Shown: positions 1-10,106, numbered from the stretch's first letter. The stretch is DNA of 64,000 nt from Ferribacterium limneticum (GCF_020510625.1 NZ_CP075191.1:410001-474000); one strand, 5' to 3'. Notes: generated by a model not told the origin, from the sequence alone. Numbers and translations are program-made.

Positions 1-1
1 G

Positions 2-1468
2 GCCGGCCATCCGGTCAAGCTGCTCGATGCCCGCTCCGATGCGGCCGCTCGTGCCGTCGCCGGTATCCGTGCCCAGTTCGCCAAGCTGGCCGAAAAAGGC
101 AAGATGACTGCCGAAGCCGCCCAAGCGGCCGGCGAGCGCCTGAGCGCCGTCGAGCAACTGGCTGATCTGGCCGATGCCGCGCTGGTCGTCGAGGCCATCG
201 TCGAAAGCCTCGAAGCCAAGCAGAAGCTCTATGCCGATCTCGAAGCCATTGTCGGCAAGGATTGCCTGTTTGGCACCAACACCTCGTCGATTTCGGTGAC
301 CGCCATTGGCGCTGCGCTGAAGCACCCGGAGCGTCTGGCTGGCCTGCATTTCTTCAATCCGGCTCCGCTGATGGCGCTGGTCGAGATTGTTTCCGGCCTG
401 GCCACCGACAAGGCGGTCGCCGACACCTTGTTCGCCACGGCCAACGCCTGGGGCAAGACGGCGGTCCATGCCAAGTCGACGCCGGGTTTTATCGTCAATC
501 GCGTCGCCCGCCCTTACTACGCCGAAGCCCTGCGTGTCGCCCAGGAAGGCGCTGCCGACTACGCCACCATCGATGCCTGCTGCCGCGAGGCCGGCGGTTT
601 CCGCATGGGGCCGTTCGAGCTGATGGACATGATCGGCCACGACGTCAATTTCGCCGTGACCAATTCGGTGTGGCGCGCTTTCTACAACGACCAGCGTTTC
701 CTGCCTTCGCTGATCCAGCAGGAACTGGTTGATGCCGGTTTCTTCGGCAAGAAGACCGGGCGTGGCTTTTACGACTACCGCGAAGGCGCCGTTCGCCCGG
801 CCGCACAAACCGAGGCCGCTCAGGCCCCGGCCGGCAAGATCACCGTGTTTGGCGAGTCGGCTGCGGCCGAAGCGTTGGCCGAGCGTCTCGAACACAGCGG
901 CCTGACTTTCAGCCGGGCACTGGATACCGACGCCCTGAAGGAAGTCCCCTTGGGGGACGGCCGTGTCGCTGAAATCGGCCGTGCTGCCATTTACGTGACC
1001 GACGGTCGCAGCGCTACCCAGCGCGCCGCCGAATCGGGTGTCGCCAATACCGTCCTGGTCGATCTGGCCCTGGATTACAGCAAGGCAACGCGCATCGCCA
1101 TCGCTGCCGCCGAGCAGTGCGATCCAGTGGCGACGGCTTCGGCCATCGGCCTGCTGCAGGCCGCCGGCTTTGCCGTCTCGCGCTGCCTCGATGTGCCGGG
1201 CCTGATCGTCATGCGCACGGTTGCGATGCTGGCCAATGAAGCCGCCGATGCCGTCAATCAGGGCGTCTGCTCCGAAGCCGGGGCCGATCAGGCCATGCGC
1301 CTCGGCGTCAATTACCCGCAAGGGCCGCTGGCCTGGGCCGATCAGGTTGGCGTCGCCGCTATCCGTGATGTGCTGGCCAATCTCGGCACCAGCTACGGCG
1401 AGGACCGTTATCGCATTTCGCCGCTGATCCAGCGCGCCGTTTTTGCCGGAAGGAAAATTCATGACTGA
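2..1468 (+). CDS. paaH: 3-hydroxyadipyl-CoA dehydrogenase PaaH (5' partial)
   Basis: NAD-dependent 3-hydroxyacyl-CoA dehydrogenase that oxidises 3-hydroxyadipyl-CoA to 3-oxoadipyl-CoA late in the phenylacetyl-CoA pathway. The frame is open from base 2 with no start codon in view; the first visible residues (AGHPVKLLDARSDAAAR) are the end of the Rossmann NAD-binding fold, so roughly the first 20-30 residues lie outside the window. The ATG at 104 is internal. Visible features are FGTNTSSISVTAI and HFFNPAPLMALVEIV of the N-terminal domain, GFIVNRVARPYYAEA at the domain junction, and a second C-terminal 3HCDH-type domain (PGLIVMRTVAMLANEAADAV) typical of long PaaH proteins. Its last bases overlap the paaI start, so the two are translationally coupled. 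Function is confident from sequence plus neighbours. Confidence 0.93.
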   Translation, partial: AGHPVKLLDARSDAAARAVAGIRAQFAKLAEKGKMTAEAAQAAGERLSAVEQLADLADAALVVEAIVESLEAKQKLYADLEAIVGKDCLFGTNTSSISVTAIGAALKHPERLAGLHFFNPAPLMALVEIVSGLATDKAVADTLFATANAWGKTAVHAKSTPGFIVNRVARPYYAEALRVAQEGAADYATIDACCREAGGFRMGPFELMDMIGHDVNFAVTNSVWRAFYNDQRFLPSLIQQELVDAGFFGKKTGRGFYDYREGAVRPAAQTEAAQAPAGKITVFGESAAAEALAERLEHSGLTFSRALDTDALKEVPLGDGRVAEIGRAAIYVTDGRSATQRAAESGVANTVLVDLALDYSKATRIAIAAAEQCDPVATASAIGLLQAAGFAVSRCLDVPGLIVMRTVAMLANEAADAVNQGVCSEAGADQAMRLGVNYPQGPLAWADQVGVAAIRDVLANLGTSYGEDRYRISPLIQRAVFAGRKIHD

Positions 1469-1925
1469 ACACAAGCTCACTCCCGCCGAGGCGCAAGCCC
1501 TGGCCGACGCCACCGCCGAGGCGATGTTCGCGCGCGACCGCGCCGCCCAGGCCCTGGGCATCAAGATCGTCCGCGTCCAGCCGGGCGCCTCGCTGCTCAC
1601 CATGACGGTACGTTCCGACATGGTGAACGGCCACCACATCTGCCACGGCGGCATGATTTTCAGCCTGGCCGATACCGCCTTTGCCTACGCCTGCAACAGC
1701 TACAACAAGAACACCGTCGCCTCGGCCTGCCATATCGATTTCCTGGCTCCGGCCAAGGAAGGCGAAACGCTGGAAGCCGAAGCGGTCGAGCAATCCGCTT
1801 CCGGCCGCACCGGCGTCTACGACATCACGGTGCGCAATAACCACGGCAAGACCATCGCCCTGTTCCGCGGCAAGAGCTACCGCATCAACGGCGAAGTGAT
1901 TGCCGGACTGGAAAGCAGTAGTTAG
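1461..1925 (+). CDS. paaI: hydroxyphenylacetyl-CoA thioesterase PaaI
   Basis: Hot-dog fold thioesterase of about 154 residues that hydrolyses ring-hydroxylated phenylacetyl-CoA and so releases CoA from dead-end products. The motif HHICHGGMIFSLADTAFAYA is the classic HGG(M)xxxLxD substrate-binding and catalytic helix of PaaI. The ATG at 1461 is chosen because it follows an AGGAAA-type ribosome binding site and starts the conserved MTEHKLTP end; an in-frame start 18 bases upstream would only add residues inside paaH. Overlaps the paaH stop by 8 bases. Cytoplasmic and part of the paa operon. Confidence 0.92.
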   Translation: MTEHKLTPAEAQALADATAEAMFARDRAAQALGIKIVRVQPGASLLTMTVRSDMVNGHHICHGGMIFSLADTAFAYACNSYNKNTVASACHIDFLAPAKEGETLEAEAVEQSASGRTGVYDITVRNNHGKTIALFRGKSYRINGEVIAGLESSS

Positions 1926-2000
1926 TTGCCAGTCAGCGAGAGTCGTTAGCAAACCCTGCTAATCACTCTAGCGACTAACGACTAATGACTAGCAACTAAT
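1922..2000. repeat. TAGTTGC-type palindromic intergenic element, copy 1
   Basis: The gap between paaI and paaK is filled by short units related to TAGTTGC, AGTCGTTAG and their complements (GCAACTAA, CTAACGACT). The left part (GTTAGTTGCCAGTC) can pair with the right part (GACTAGCAACTAA), giving a long imperfect hairpin. A related element occupies the next gap at 3337-3431. It ends just before the GAGGAG ribosome binding site of paaK. Confidence 0.6.
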
Positions 2001-2013
2001 AGAGGAGACAAAC

Positions 2014-3339
2014 ATGACTTCCAAGAAGCCCCTGCCCGGCGAACTCGATCCCATCGAAACCGCCAGCCGCGACGAAATCTCGGCCCTGCAACTCGAGCGC
2101 CTGAAGTGGTCGGTGCGCCACACCTACGACAACGTCGAACCGTATCGCAAGAAGTGCGAAGCCAAGGGCGTTCATCCGGACGACCTGAAGTGCCTGGCCG
2201 ATCTCGGCAAGTTCCCCTTCATGACCAAGCTCGATCTGCGCGACAACTACCCCTTCGGCCTGTTCGCCGTGCCGCGCACCAAGCTGGCACGCCTGCATGC
2301 CTCGAGCGGCACGACCGGCAAATCGGTCGTCGTCGGCTATACCCAGAACGACATCGATAACTGGGCCAACGTGGTTGCCCGTTCGATCCGCGCCGCTGGC
2401 GGCCGGGCCGGTGACATGGTCCATGTCGCCTACGGCTATGGCATGTTCACCGGCGGCCTCGGTGCTCACTTCGGTGTCGAACGCCTCGGCTGCTGTGCCG
2501 TGCCGATGTCCGGCGGCCAGACCGAAAAGCAGGTCCAGCAGATCATGGACTTCAAGCCGGAAATCATCATGGTTACGCCGTCCTACTCGCTGGTGATCGC
2601 CGAGGAATTCGAGCGCCTCGGCATCAAGCCGGAGGAAATCTCGCTCAAGGTCGGCATCTTCGGCGCCGAGCCGTGGGGCGAGGGCATGCGTCACGAGATC
2701 GAGCGCAAGCTGGGTATCGACGCCATCGACATCTATGGCCTGACCGAAGTCATGGGCCCGGGCGTTGCCTGCGAATGCATCGAAACTAAAGACGGTCCGG
2801 TAATCTGGGAAGACCATTTCTACCCCGAAATCATCGACCCGGAAACCGGCGAAGTGCTGCCGGACGGCGAAGAGGGCGAACTGGTGTTCACCTCGCTGAC
2901 CAAGGAAGCCTTCCCGGTCATCCGCTATCGCACCCGCGACCTGACCCGCCTGCTGCCGCCGACCGCCCGCTCCTTCCGCCGCATCGGCAAGATCACCGGC
3001 CGTTCCGACGACATGCTGATCATCCGCGGCGTCAATGTCTTCCCGACCCAGATCGAGGAACAGATCCTGCGCGACCAGCGCCTGGCCGGCAATTACCAGG
3101 TCGTCGTCACTCGCGACGGGCACATGGACAACCTCGAAGTCCGTTGTGAAGTCCAGCGCGAGCTGTCCGGCAAGCTGTCCGCCGCCGACATCCAGCAGAT
3201 CAGCAAGGAACTGCAGCACCGCATCAAGACCATCATCGGCGTGTCGACCCGGATCACCGTCATGGAATTCGATGCCATCCCGCGTACCCAGGTCGGCAAG
3301 GCCAAGCGTGTGCTAGATGAGCGACCGAAACAGCAGTAG
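2014..3339 (+). CDS. paaK: phenylacetate-CoA ligase PaaK
   Basis: Activates phenylacetate with ATP and CoA to phenylacetyl-CoA, the first step of the pathway. 441 residues, the usual length for the family. The adenylate-forming signature HASSGTTGKSVVVGYTQ (about residues 93-109) and YGLTEVMGPGVACEC match PaaK, and the C-terminal part has IRGVNVFPTQIEEQIL and the lysine-containing end TQVGKAKRVLDERP. A GAGGAG ribosome binding site lies 8 bases before the ATG. The C-terminal tail lies against the second TAGTTGC-type element. Confidence 0.96.
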   Translation: MTSKKPLPGELDPIETASRDEISALQLERLKWSVRHTYDNVEPYRKKCEAKGVHPDDLKCLADLGKFPFMTKLDLRDNYPFGLFAVPRTKLARLHASSGTTGKSVVVGYTQNDIDNWANVVARSIRAAGGRAGDMVHVAYGYGMFTGGLGAHFGVERLGCCAVPMSGGQTEKQVQQIMDFKPEIIMVTPSYSLVIAEEFERLGIKPEEISLKVGIFGAEPWGEGMRHEIERKLGIDAIDIYGLTEVMGPGVACECIETKDGPVIWEDHFYPEIIDPETGEVLPDGEEGELVFTSLTKEAFPVIRYRTRDLTRLLPPTARSFRRIGKITGRSDDMLIIRGVNVFPTQIEEQILRDQRLAGNYQVVVTRDGHMDNLEVRCEVQRELSGKLSAADIQQISKELQHRIKTIIGVSTRITVMEFDAIPRTQVGKAKRVLDERPKQQ

Positions 3340-3431
3340 TTAGTTGCTAGTCGTTAGTCATTAGCAAAGGCCAAAGCCTTGCCAACTGACGACTAGCCGC
3401 TCTCCAACTAACAACTAAGGACTAACGACTA
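3337..3431. repeat. TAGTTGC-type palindromic intergenic element, copy 2
   Basis: Second member of the element seen at 1922-2000. It begins in the paaK stop region (TAGTTAGTTGCTAGTCGTTA), contains AAAGGCCAAAGCCTT at its centre and ends with GGACTAACGACTAATGACT, which includes the paaJ start codon. Left and right parts are complementary over several blocks. The only ribosome-binding-site-like sequence for paaJ (AAGGA) lies within it, about 11 bases before the ATG, so folding could affect paaJ translation (inference). Confidence 0.6.
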
Positions 3432-4637
<1,206 letters not shown>

Positions 4638-4648
4638 TAACCCCTTGC

Positions 4649-4715
4649 CGTCATTCCCGCGCAGGCGGGAATCCAGATGTTTAAACCTGGATTCCCGGTC
4701 AAGCCGGGAATGACG
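4649..4715. repeat. dRS3-like palindromic repeat pair, copy A
   Basis: Two inverted units face each other in the paaJ-binding protein gap: CGTCATTCCCGCGCAGGCGG.. at the left and CTGGATTCCCGGTCAAGCCG.. at the right. Each contains the ATTCCC-N8-GGGAAT core known from neisserial dRS3 elements. The pair can form one long hairpin with nested small hairpins. Related copies lie at 6087, 13873 and 45553. Confidence 0.75.
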
Positions 4716-4767
4716 ACACCCGTTTTACCGCAGTACCTGACAACAACCCGATAGAGGAGACAAATCC

Positions 4768-5913
4768 ATGAAGCAGAATTTCAAGAAGCTCGTCGCTGGC
4801 GCCGCCCTGGTTCTCGGTGCCTTCGGCGCCATTGCTGCCGACCCGATCAAGATCGGTTCCGTCCTCTCCGTCACCGGTCCGGCTGCCTTCCTTGGCGACC
4901 CGGAACTGAAGACGCTGCAACTCTACGTTGATGACATCAACAAGAAGGGCGGCGTCCTCGGTCGCCCGCTGCAACTGGTCCATTACGACGATGGCAGCGA
5001 TGCCAACAAGGCCAACGGCTTCGCCAAGCGCCTGCTCGAAGACGACAAGGTCGACGTGCTGGTTGGCGGTACGACCACCGGTTCCACCATGTCGATGGTG
5101 CCGCTGGCTGAAAAGTCGGCAACGCCCTTCATCTCGCTGGCGGGTGCCGTGGTCATCGTCGAGCCGGTCAAGAAGTTCGTCTTCAAGACCCCGCACACCG
5201 ACCGCATGGCCGCTGAAAAGGTCTTCGAGGACATGAAGAAACGTGGCCTGACCAAGGTGGCGCTGCTCTCCGAAACCTCTGGTTTCGGTGCTTCCGGCAA
5301 GAAGGAAACCGAAGGCGTCGCCGCCAAGTACGGCATCACGCTGGTCGCCAACGAGACCTATGGTCCGAAGGATACCGACATGAGCCCGCAGCTGACCAAG
5401 ATCAAGACCACGCCGGGCCTTCAGGCCGTGTTCGTGTTCGGTCTGGGCCAGGGTCCGGCCATCGTCACCAAGAACTACAAGCAACTCGGCGTGACCTTGC
5501 CACTGTATCAGTCGCATGGCGTGGCTTCCGACGAATTCCTGAAGCTGGCCGGCCCGGCGGCTGAAGGTGTCCGCCTGCCGTCTCCGGCTCAGCTGATCCC
5601 GGAAAAGCTGGCCGCCAACGACCCGCAGAAGCCTATCGTCACCGCCTATGACAAGGCCTACAAGGCTGCCTACAAGACCGATGTGTCGACCTTCGGCGGT
5701 TACGCCTACGACGGCCTGATGCTGGCGGTCGACGCCATCAAGCGCGCCGGTTCCACCGACAAGGCCAAGGTGCGTGATGCCCTGGAAGCGACCAAGGGCT
5801 TCGTCGCCACCAGCGGCACCTTCAACATGTCGCCGACCGACCACATGGGTCTCGATCTCTCGGCCTTCCGCCTGCTCGAAGTCAAGGGCGGCGACTGGGT
5901 CATCGTTCAGTAA
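4768..5913 (+). CDS. periplasmic branched-chain-amino-acid-type ABC substrate-binding protein
   Basis: Type I periplasmic binding protein of 381 residues (LivK/HmgA-like). The N-terminus MKQNFKKLVAGAALVLGAFG plus AIAA is a Sec signal peptide, followed by DPIKIGSVLSVTGPAAFLGD, the usual start of the Leu/Ile/Val-binding fold. GAGGAG lies about 8 bases before the ATG. Its place between paaJ and paaABCDE suggests that it binds phenylacetate or a related aromatic acid for uptake; that is inference, since the family binds many ligands. No permease or ATPase genes of the transporter are next to it, so it may be fed into a distant Liv-type system. Confidence 0.85.
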   Translation: MKQNFKKLVAGAALVLGAFGAIAADPIKIGSVLSVTGPAAFLGDPELKTLQLYVDDINKKGGVLGRPLQLVHYDDGSDANKANGFAKRLLEDDKVDVLVGGTTTGSTMSMVPLAEKSATPFISLAGAVVIVEPVKKFVFKTPHTDRMAAEKVFEDMKKRGLTKVALLSETSGFGASGKKETEGVAAKYGITLVANETYGPKDTDMSPQLTKIKTTPGLQAVFVFGLGQGPAIVTKNYKQLGVTLPLYQSHGVASDEFLKLAGPAAEGVRLPSPAQLIPEKLAANDPQKPIVTAYDKAYKAAYKTDVSTFGGYAYDGLMLAVDAIKRAGSTDKAKVRDALEATKGFVATSGTFNMSPTDHMGLDLSAFRLLEVKGGDWVIVQ

Positions 5914-5930
5914 GGCGTCGTCCAGCAGTA

Positions 5931-6038
5931 CTCCTCCCCCTTCAAGGGGGAGGCCGGGAGGGGGATGGGTATGGCGTGCCATGTTCCGGCCAGTCCTGAC
6001 CCATCCCCACCCCGGCCCTCCCCTTGAAAGGGAGGGAG
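5931..6038. repeat. CTCCCCCTT-AAGGGGGAG palindromic element
   Basis: The left block CTCCTCCCCCTTCAAGGGGG is itself a hairpin. It is followed by AGGCCGGGAGGGGGATGGGT, which pairs with the right block ACCCATCCCCACCCCGGCCC; that block ends in CTCCCCTTGAAAGGGAGGGAG. The whole forms a large cruciform-like inverted repeat. It belongs to the palindromic intergenic class common in high-GC betaproteobacteria and is distinct from the dRS3-like units. Confidence 0.7.
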
Positions 6039-6086
6039 TGCTGCTCCATGCGACTTCTTTAGGGAGGTGCTGATTAATTCGGAAAT

Positions 6087-6154
6087 GTCATCCCCGCGCA
6101 GGCGGGGATCCAGTCCGTTGATTTTTCTGGATTCCCGCCTGCGCGGGAATGACG
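6087..6154. repeat. dRS3-like palindromic repeat pair, copy B
   Basis: Paired inverted units: GTCATCCCCGCGCAGGCGGG..ATCCAG at the left and CTGGATTCCCGCCTGCGCGG..GAATGACG at the right. Same architecture as the copy at 4649. Together with the preceding palindrome it fills the 290-base gap between the binding-protein gene and paaA; no gene was seen in that gap. Confidence 0.75.
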
Positions 6155-6203
6155 AATTGATCGGCGTCTCGTTAGCAGCAACTCCAACCCCAAGGAGAAC
6201 TTC

Positions 6204-7217
6204 ATGTACACACAATCATTCAACGTGCCAGACAACGCCGGCAGCAAGACCGTGCCCCTCGCACCCTCGAATGAGGATCCGGCGCTGCAGGCGGCTTTCG
6301 ATACCCGCATCGATGCCGATGGTCGCATCGAGCCGCAGGACTGGATGCCGCAGGCCTACCGCAAGACCCTGGTCCGCCAGATCAGCCAGCACGCCCACAG
6401 CGAGATTGTCGGCATGCTGCCCGAAGGCAACTGGATTTCCCGCGCCCCGAGCCTGAAGCGCAAGGCCATCCTGATCGCCAAGGTGCAGGATGAAGGCGGC
6501 CACGGACTCTATCTGTATTCCGCCGCCGAAACGCTGGGCACCAGCCGCGACCAGATGCTCGAAGGCCTGCATAGCGGCCGCGCCAAATACAGTTCGATCT
6601 TCAACTACCCGACCCTGACCTGGGCCGACGTCGGCGTCATCGGCTGGCTGGTGGATGGTGCCGCGATCATGAACCAGATCCCGCTCTGCCGCTGCTCCTA
6701 CGGTCCCTACGCCCGCGCCATGGTCCGCGTCTGCAAGGAAGAATCCTTCCATCAGCGCCAGGGTTACGAAGCGCTGCTGGTCATGATGACCGGCACCGAA
6801 GAACAAAAGGCGATGGTCCAGGATGCAGTCAATCGCTTCTGGTGGAAGTGCCTCGCCATGTTTGGGCCGCCCGATGCAGACAGCCCGAACAGCGTGCAAG
6901 GCATGCGCTGGGGCATCAAGCGCATCTCCAACGACGACCTGCGCCAGAAGTTTGTCGACGCCACCGTGCCGCAAGCCAAGGTGCTCGGCGTCACGCTGCC
7001 TGACCCGGACCTCAAGTGGAACGAGGAACGCCAGCATTACGGCTACGGCCAGATCGACTGGAACGAATTCTGGGAAACCGTCAATGGCAACGGCCCCTGC
7101 AACAAGGAACGCCTGGCGACCCGCGTCAAGGCCCACAACGACGGCCAATGGGTGCGCGACGCCGCGCTGGCCCATGCCAACAAACAAAAAGCCCGTAGTG
7201 TTAAGGAGGCAGCATGA
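6204..7217 (+). CDS. paaA: 1,2-phenylacetyl-CoA epoxidase, catalytic subunit PaaA
   Basis: Catalytic ferritin-like di-iron subunit of the PaaABC(D)E multicomponent oxygenase that epoxidises the ring of phenylacetyl-CoA. 337 residues. Motifs include [20 protein letters not shown] near residue 57, [17 protein letters not shown] (E..H metal ligands) and [17 protein letters not shown] (second ExxH-type ligand helix). AAGGAG lies 8 bases before the ATG. The paaB start overlaps its stop (ATGA), indicating coupled translation. Confidence 0.96.
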   Translation: MYTQSFNVPDNAGSKTVPLAPSNEDPALQAAFDTRIDADGRIEPQDWMPQAYRKTLVRQISQHAHSEIVGMLPEGNWISRAPSLKRKAILIAKVQDEGGHGLYLYSAAETLGTSRDQMLEGLHSGRAKYSSIFNYPTLTWADVGVIGWLVDGAAIMNQIPLCRCSYGPYARAMVRVCKEESFHQRQGYEALLVMMTGTEEQKAMVQDAVNRFWWKCLAMFGPPDADSPNSVQGMRWGIKRISNDDLRQKFVDATVPQAKVLGVTLPDPDLKWNEERQHYGYGQIDWNEFWETVNGNGPCNKERLATRVKAHNDGQWVRDAALAHANKQKARSVKEAA

Positions 7218-7507
7218 CTACCGAACTGAAAGAATGGCCCCTCTGGGAAATCTTCATCCGCAGCAAGCAGGGTCTCGAGCACAAGCACTGCGGCAGCCTG
7301 CACGCCGCCGATGCCCGTCAGGCACTGGAAATGGCCCGCGACGTCTACACCCGCCGCCAGGAAGGCGTCAGCATCTGGGTGCTGCCATCCGCCGCCATCA
7401 CCGCCAGCAACCCCGATGAAAAGGGCGAACTGTTCGACCCGGCCGCCGACAAGATCTACCGTCACCCGACCTTCTACGAAATCCCCGACGAAGTGGGGCA
7501 CATGTAA
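7214..7507 (+). CDS. paaB: 1,2-phenylacetyl-CoA epoxidase subunit PaaB
   Basis: Small subunit (97 residues) thought to bridge or organise the epoxidase complex. The start [20 protein letters not shown] and the HVGSLHA-like segment [20 protein letters not shown] are characteristic of PaaB. Overlaps both neighbours by a few bases (ATGA with paaA, and the paaC ATG at the stop), as in canonical paaABCDE operons. Confidence 0.95.
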   Translation: MTTELKEWPLWEIFIRSKQGLEHKHCGSLHAADARQALEMARDVYTRRQEGVSIWVLPSAAITASNPDEKGELFDPAADKIYRHPTFYEIPDEVGHM

Positions 7508-8289
7508 TGAGCGCCGCCATCGATTACCTGCTGCACCTGGCTGACAATGCCCTGGTCCTTGGCCAGCGCAATGCCGAATGGTGTGGACACGGGCCGATCC
7601 TCGAAGAAGACATCGCGCTGTCCAACGTCAGCCTCGACCTGATCGGTCAGGCCCGCATGCTCTATCAGCTGGTTGCCACGCTGAAGGGTGGCGATGCCAC
7701 CGAAGACAAGCTGGCCTACTTCCGCGATACCGGCGAATTCCGCAACTACACGCTGCTCGAACTGCCGCATCACGGCCCGCTGTCCGGCTATGCCCATTCC
7801 AGCCTCGACTACGGCACGACCATCGTCCGCAACTTCCTGTACAGCGCCCTGATGGCCCTGCTCTGGGAAGCGCTGGCCAAGTCGAACAACGCCGATCTGG
7901 CCGCGATTGCCGCCAAGTCGCTGAAGGAAGTGCGCTATCACCTGCGCCATTCCCGCGACTGGCTGGTCCGTCTCGGCGATGGCACCGAAGAGTCGCATGC
8001 CCGCGTCCAGGCTTCGCTCGATCACCTGCTGCCCTACACCCAGGAATTCTGGGCCCACAGCCCAGCGGAAGCTGCCGCGGTGAAGGATGGCATTGCCGTT
8101 GATCTGAATACGCTGAAGGCCGACTGGGATGGCATCGTCGCTGCCGCGCTGGCCGAAGCCACGCTGCAGCGCCCGCAAGCCGGCGGCTATGTTTCCGAAG
8201 GCAAGAACGGCGTGCATTCCGAGCATCTCGGCTTCCTGCTGGCCGAAATGCAAAGCCTGGCCCGCGCCCATCCGAATGGAGTCTGGTAA
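7507..8289 (+). CDS. paaC: 1,2-phenylacetyl-CoA epoxidase subunit PaaC
   Basis: Structural, ferritin-like subunit (260 residues) that pairs with PaaA. Visible family segments are [40 protein letters not shown] and EVRYHLRHSRDWLVRLGDGT. In the family the metal site is degenerate and the role is to hold PaaA. Starts on the last base of the paaB stop region; 3 bases separate it from paaD. Confidence 0.95.
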   Translation: MSAAIDYLLHLADNALVLGQRNAEWCGHGPILEEDIALSNVSLDLIGQARMLYQLVATLKGGDATEDKLAYFRDTGEFRNYTLLELPHHGPLSGYAHSSLDYGTTIVRNFLYSALMALLWEALAKSNNADLAAIAAKSLKEVRYHLRHSRDWLVRLGDGTEESHARVQASLDHLLPYTQEFWAHSPAEAAAVKDGIAVDLNTLKADWDGIVAAALAEATLQRPQAGGYVSEGKNGVHSEHLGFLLAEMQSLARAHPNGVW

Positions 8290-8292
8290 GCG

Positions 8293-8793
8293 ATGAACGC
8301 CAACGTCGATGCCGCCTGGGCAGCGCTGGAAGATCTGGCCGATCCGGAAATTCCGGTCATCTCGCTGCGCGAGCTCGGCATCCTGCGCGATGTCCGGGTT
8401 GGTGCCGACGGTCTGGAAGTGGTCATCACGCCCACCTACAGCGGCTGCCCGGCGATGAGCCAGATCGAGGATGACGTCAAGGCGACGCTGGCTCGCGCCG
8501 GTATCGCCGCCCGCGTCATCACCCAACTGGCCCCCGCCTGGACCACCGACTGGATGAGCGAAGCCGGCAAGGAAAAGCTGCGCGCCTACGGCATCGCGCC
8601 GCCGCACCAGACGCCGGCCGGCAGCAATGTCGTGCGCTTCATCAGCAAGCCGGCCAAGGTCGAAACCGTGCCCTGTCCGCATTGCGGTTCGGCCAATACC
8701 CGCGAATCCTCCCATTTCGGATCGACGGCCTGCAAGGCGCTGTACAAGTGCCAGGATTGCCAGGAACCGTTCGATTACTTCAAGCCTTACTGA
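8293..8793 (+). CDS. paaD: phenylacetate degradation protein PaaD (MIP18-type Fe-S assembly factor)
   Basis: 166 residues. The N-terminal DUF59/MIP18 domain (DLADPEIPVISLRELGILRDV; TPTYSGCPAMSQIEDDV) is the class used in Fe-S cluster assembly. The C-terminal zinc-ribbon-like part has four cysteines in two pairs (CPHCGSAN and YKCQDCQEPF). Known to be needed for maturation of the epoxidase system, presumably the PaaE cluster. It lies directly after paaC with 3 bases between, followed by a palindromic repeat before paaE. Confidence 0.94.
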   Translation: MNANVDAAWAALEDLADPEIPVISLRELGILRDVRVGADGLEVVITPTYSGCPAMSQIEDDVKATLARAGIAARVITQLAPAWTTDWMSEAGKEKLRAYGIAPPHQTPAGSNVVRFISKPAKVETVPCPHCGSANTRESSHFGSTACKALYKCQDCQEPFDYFKPY

Positions 8794-8835
8794 GAAAGTC
8801 AGAGCAATCGCATGAATCCTGTCCACGTCAAAAAT

Positions 8836-8885
8836 CACCCCCTCTCCACCAACTTGTTGGGGGAGAGGGCTGGGGAGAGGGGGAC
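8836..8885. repeat. CCCCCTCTCC / GGGGAGAGGGGG palindromic repeat
   Basis: Inverted repeat in the 151-base paaD-paaE gap: CACCCCCTCTCCACCAACTT then GTTGGGGGAGAGGGCTGGGG and AGAGGGGGAC. It can form alternative hairpins, because the left CCCCCTCTCC can pair with either right GGGGAGAGGG block. No coding sequence was seen in the gap. Confidence 0.65.
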
Positions 8886-8944
8886 AGGTTTTTCACCTTC
8901 ATACGATTGCCGTTTTCACTAAGCATTTTCCGGAGCCCCAATAA

Positions 8945-10042
8945 ATGTCTGCCCTCCGCTTTCACGAACTCACCATCAAGCGCGTCAGCCCCGAAGCGGC
9001 CGGCTCGGTGGCGATCACTTTCAACATTCCCGACGCCGAGCGCGAAGCCTTCAGTTTCCAGCCCGGCCAGTTCCTGACCCTGCGCGCCAAGGTCGATGGC
9101 CAGGATGTCCGCCGCAGCTATTCGATCAGCAGCCCGCGCAGCCGTCTGGCCAAGGCCGGCGAGCTGGAAATCGGCATCCGCCCGGTCGAAGGCGGCGTCT
9201 TTTCCAACTGGGCGGCGCAGACCCTGAAGGCCGGCGCCAAGCTCGACGTGATGCCGCCGGATGGCCGTTTCGTCGTCAAGAAGCAGCGCGCCATCCACCG
9301 CGTTGGTTTCGCCGCCGGTTCGGGCATCACACCGATCCTGTCGATTGCCGCGACGACGCTGGAAGAGCAGCCGGAATCAAAATTCACGCTGGTCTACGGC
9401 AATCGCCGCATGTCGAGCGTGATGTTCAACGAATCCCTGCAGGACCTGAAGGACCGTTACCCGGACCGCTTGACGCTGATCCACATCCTGTCGCGCCAGG
9501 CGCAGGAAGTCGACCTGCTGCAAGGCCGGATCGACGGTGCCAAGGTCCAGGCCGTGATCGATGCCCTGCTGCCGGTCAAGAGCATGGACGAAGTGTTCAT
9601 TTGCGGCCCGGAGGCGATGATCGAAGCGACCGAAAAGGCGCTGATCGAAGCCGGCGTCCCGGAAAACCGCGTCTATACCGAGCGCTTCACCTCCGGCCCG
9701 GCCCAGGCCGCCAAGATCCAGGCCGATACCGATGCCGCACCGACCCGAGTCGCAGCGGCCAAGGACATCGCCCTGACCGTCGTTCTCGACGGCAAGGAAC
9801 ATGATCTGCAGATCGGCCCCGATGAGCACGTGCTCGATGCCGCGATGAACGCCGGCCTCGACCTGCCGTTCTCCTGCAAGGCGGGCGTCTGCTGTACCTG
9901 CCGCGCCAAGGTGTTGTGCGGCGAGGTGGTCATGGACAAGAACTACACGCTGGAAGGCGACGAAATGGCGCAGGGCTTCGTGCTCAGCTGCCAGGCCCGT
10001 GCCACCACCAAACGCCTGGTGGTCAGCTTCGACGAACGCTGA
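8945..10042 (+). CDS. paaE: 1,2-phenylacetyl-CoA epoxidase reductase PaaE
   Basis: NAD(P)H-dependent flavin/Fe-S reductase that delivers electrons to PaaABC. 365 residues. The N-terminal FAD-binding part has RRSYSISSP (RxYS flavin motif, about residues 57-65), the nucleotide part has GFAAGSGITPILSI, and the C-terminal plant-type ferredoxin domain carries cysteines in CKAGVCCTCRAKV and LSCQAR for a [2Fe-2S] cluster. Organisation FNR-then-ferredoxin matches PaaE. Separated from paaD by a palindromic element but in the same direction. Confidence 0.95.
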   Translation: MSALRFHELTIKRVSPEAAGSVAITFNIPDAEREAFSFQPGQFLTLRAKVDGQDVRRSYSISSPRSRLAKAGELEIGIRPVEGGVFSNWAAQTLKAGAKLDVMPPDGRFVVKKQRAIHRVGFAAGSGITPILSIAATTLEEQPESKFTLVYGNRRMSSVMFNESLQDLKDRYPDRLTLIHILSRQAQEVDLLQGRIDGAKVQAVIDALLPVKSMDEVFICGPEAMIEATEKALIEAGVPENRVYTERFTSGPAQAAKIQADTDAAPTRVAAAKDIALTVVLDGKEHDLQIGPDEHVLDAAMNAGLDLPFSCKAGVCCTCRAKVLCGEVVMDKNYTLEGDEMAQGFVLSCQARATTKRLVVSFDER

Positions 10043-10067
10043 TCCATCCTAACGAAAACTGCACTTG

Positions 10068-10106
10068 GACCGCCCCACGGCTCCCTCCGGGGGCGGTCAT
10101 TTTTTT
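10068..10106 (+). terminator. Rho-independent terminator after paaE
   Basis: Stem GACCGCCCC / GGGGCGGTC (10068-10076 with 10090-10098) followed by A and a run of seven Ts. It lies in the 74-base paaE-paaF gap, so it may cut expression of the downstream hydratases relative to paaABCDE, or act as a partial attenuator. No clear promoter was seen after it. Confidence 0.8.

Noticed and set aside
1996-3219. Long minus-strand frame opposite paaK
   Set aside because: Shadow of codon bias in a high-GC gene; composition rich in Gly/Asp/Val/His without domain features, no ribosome binding site.
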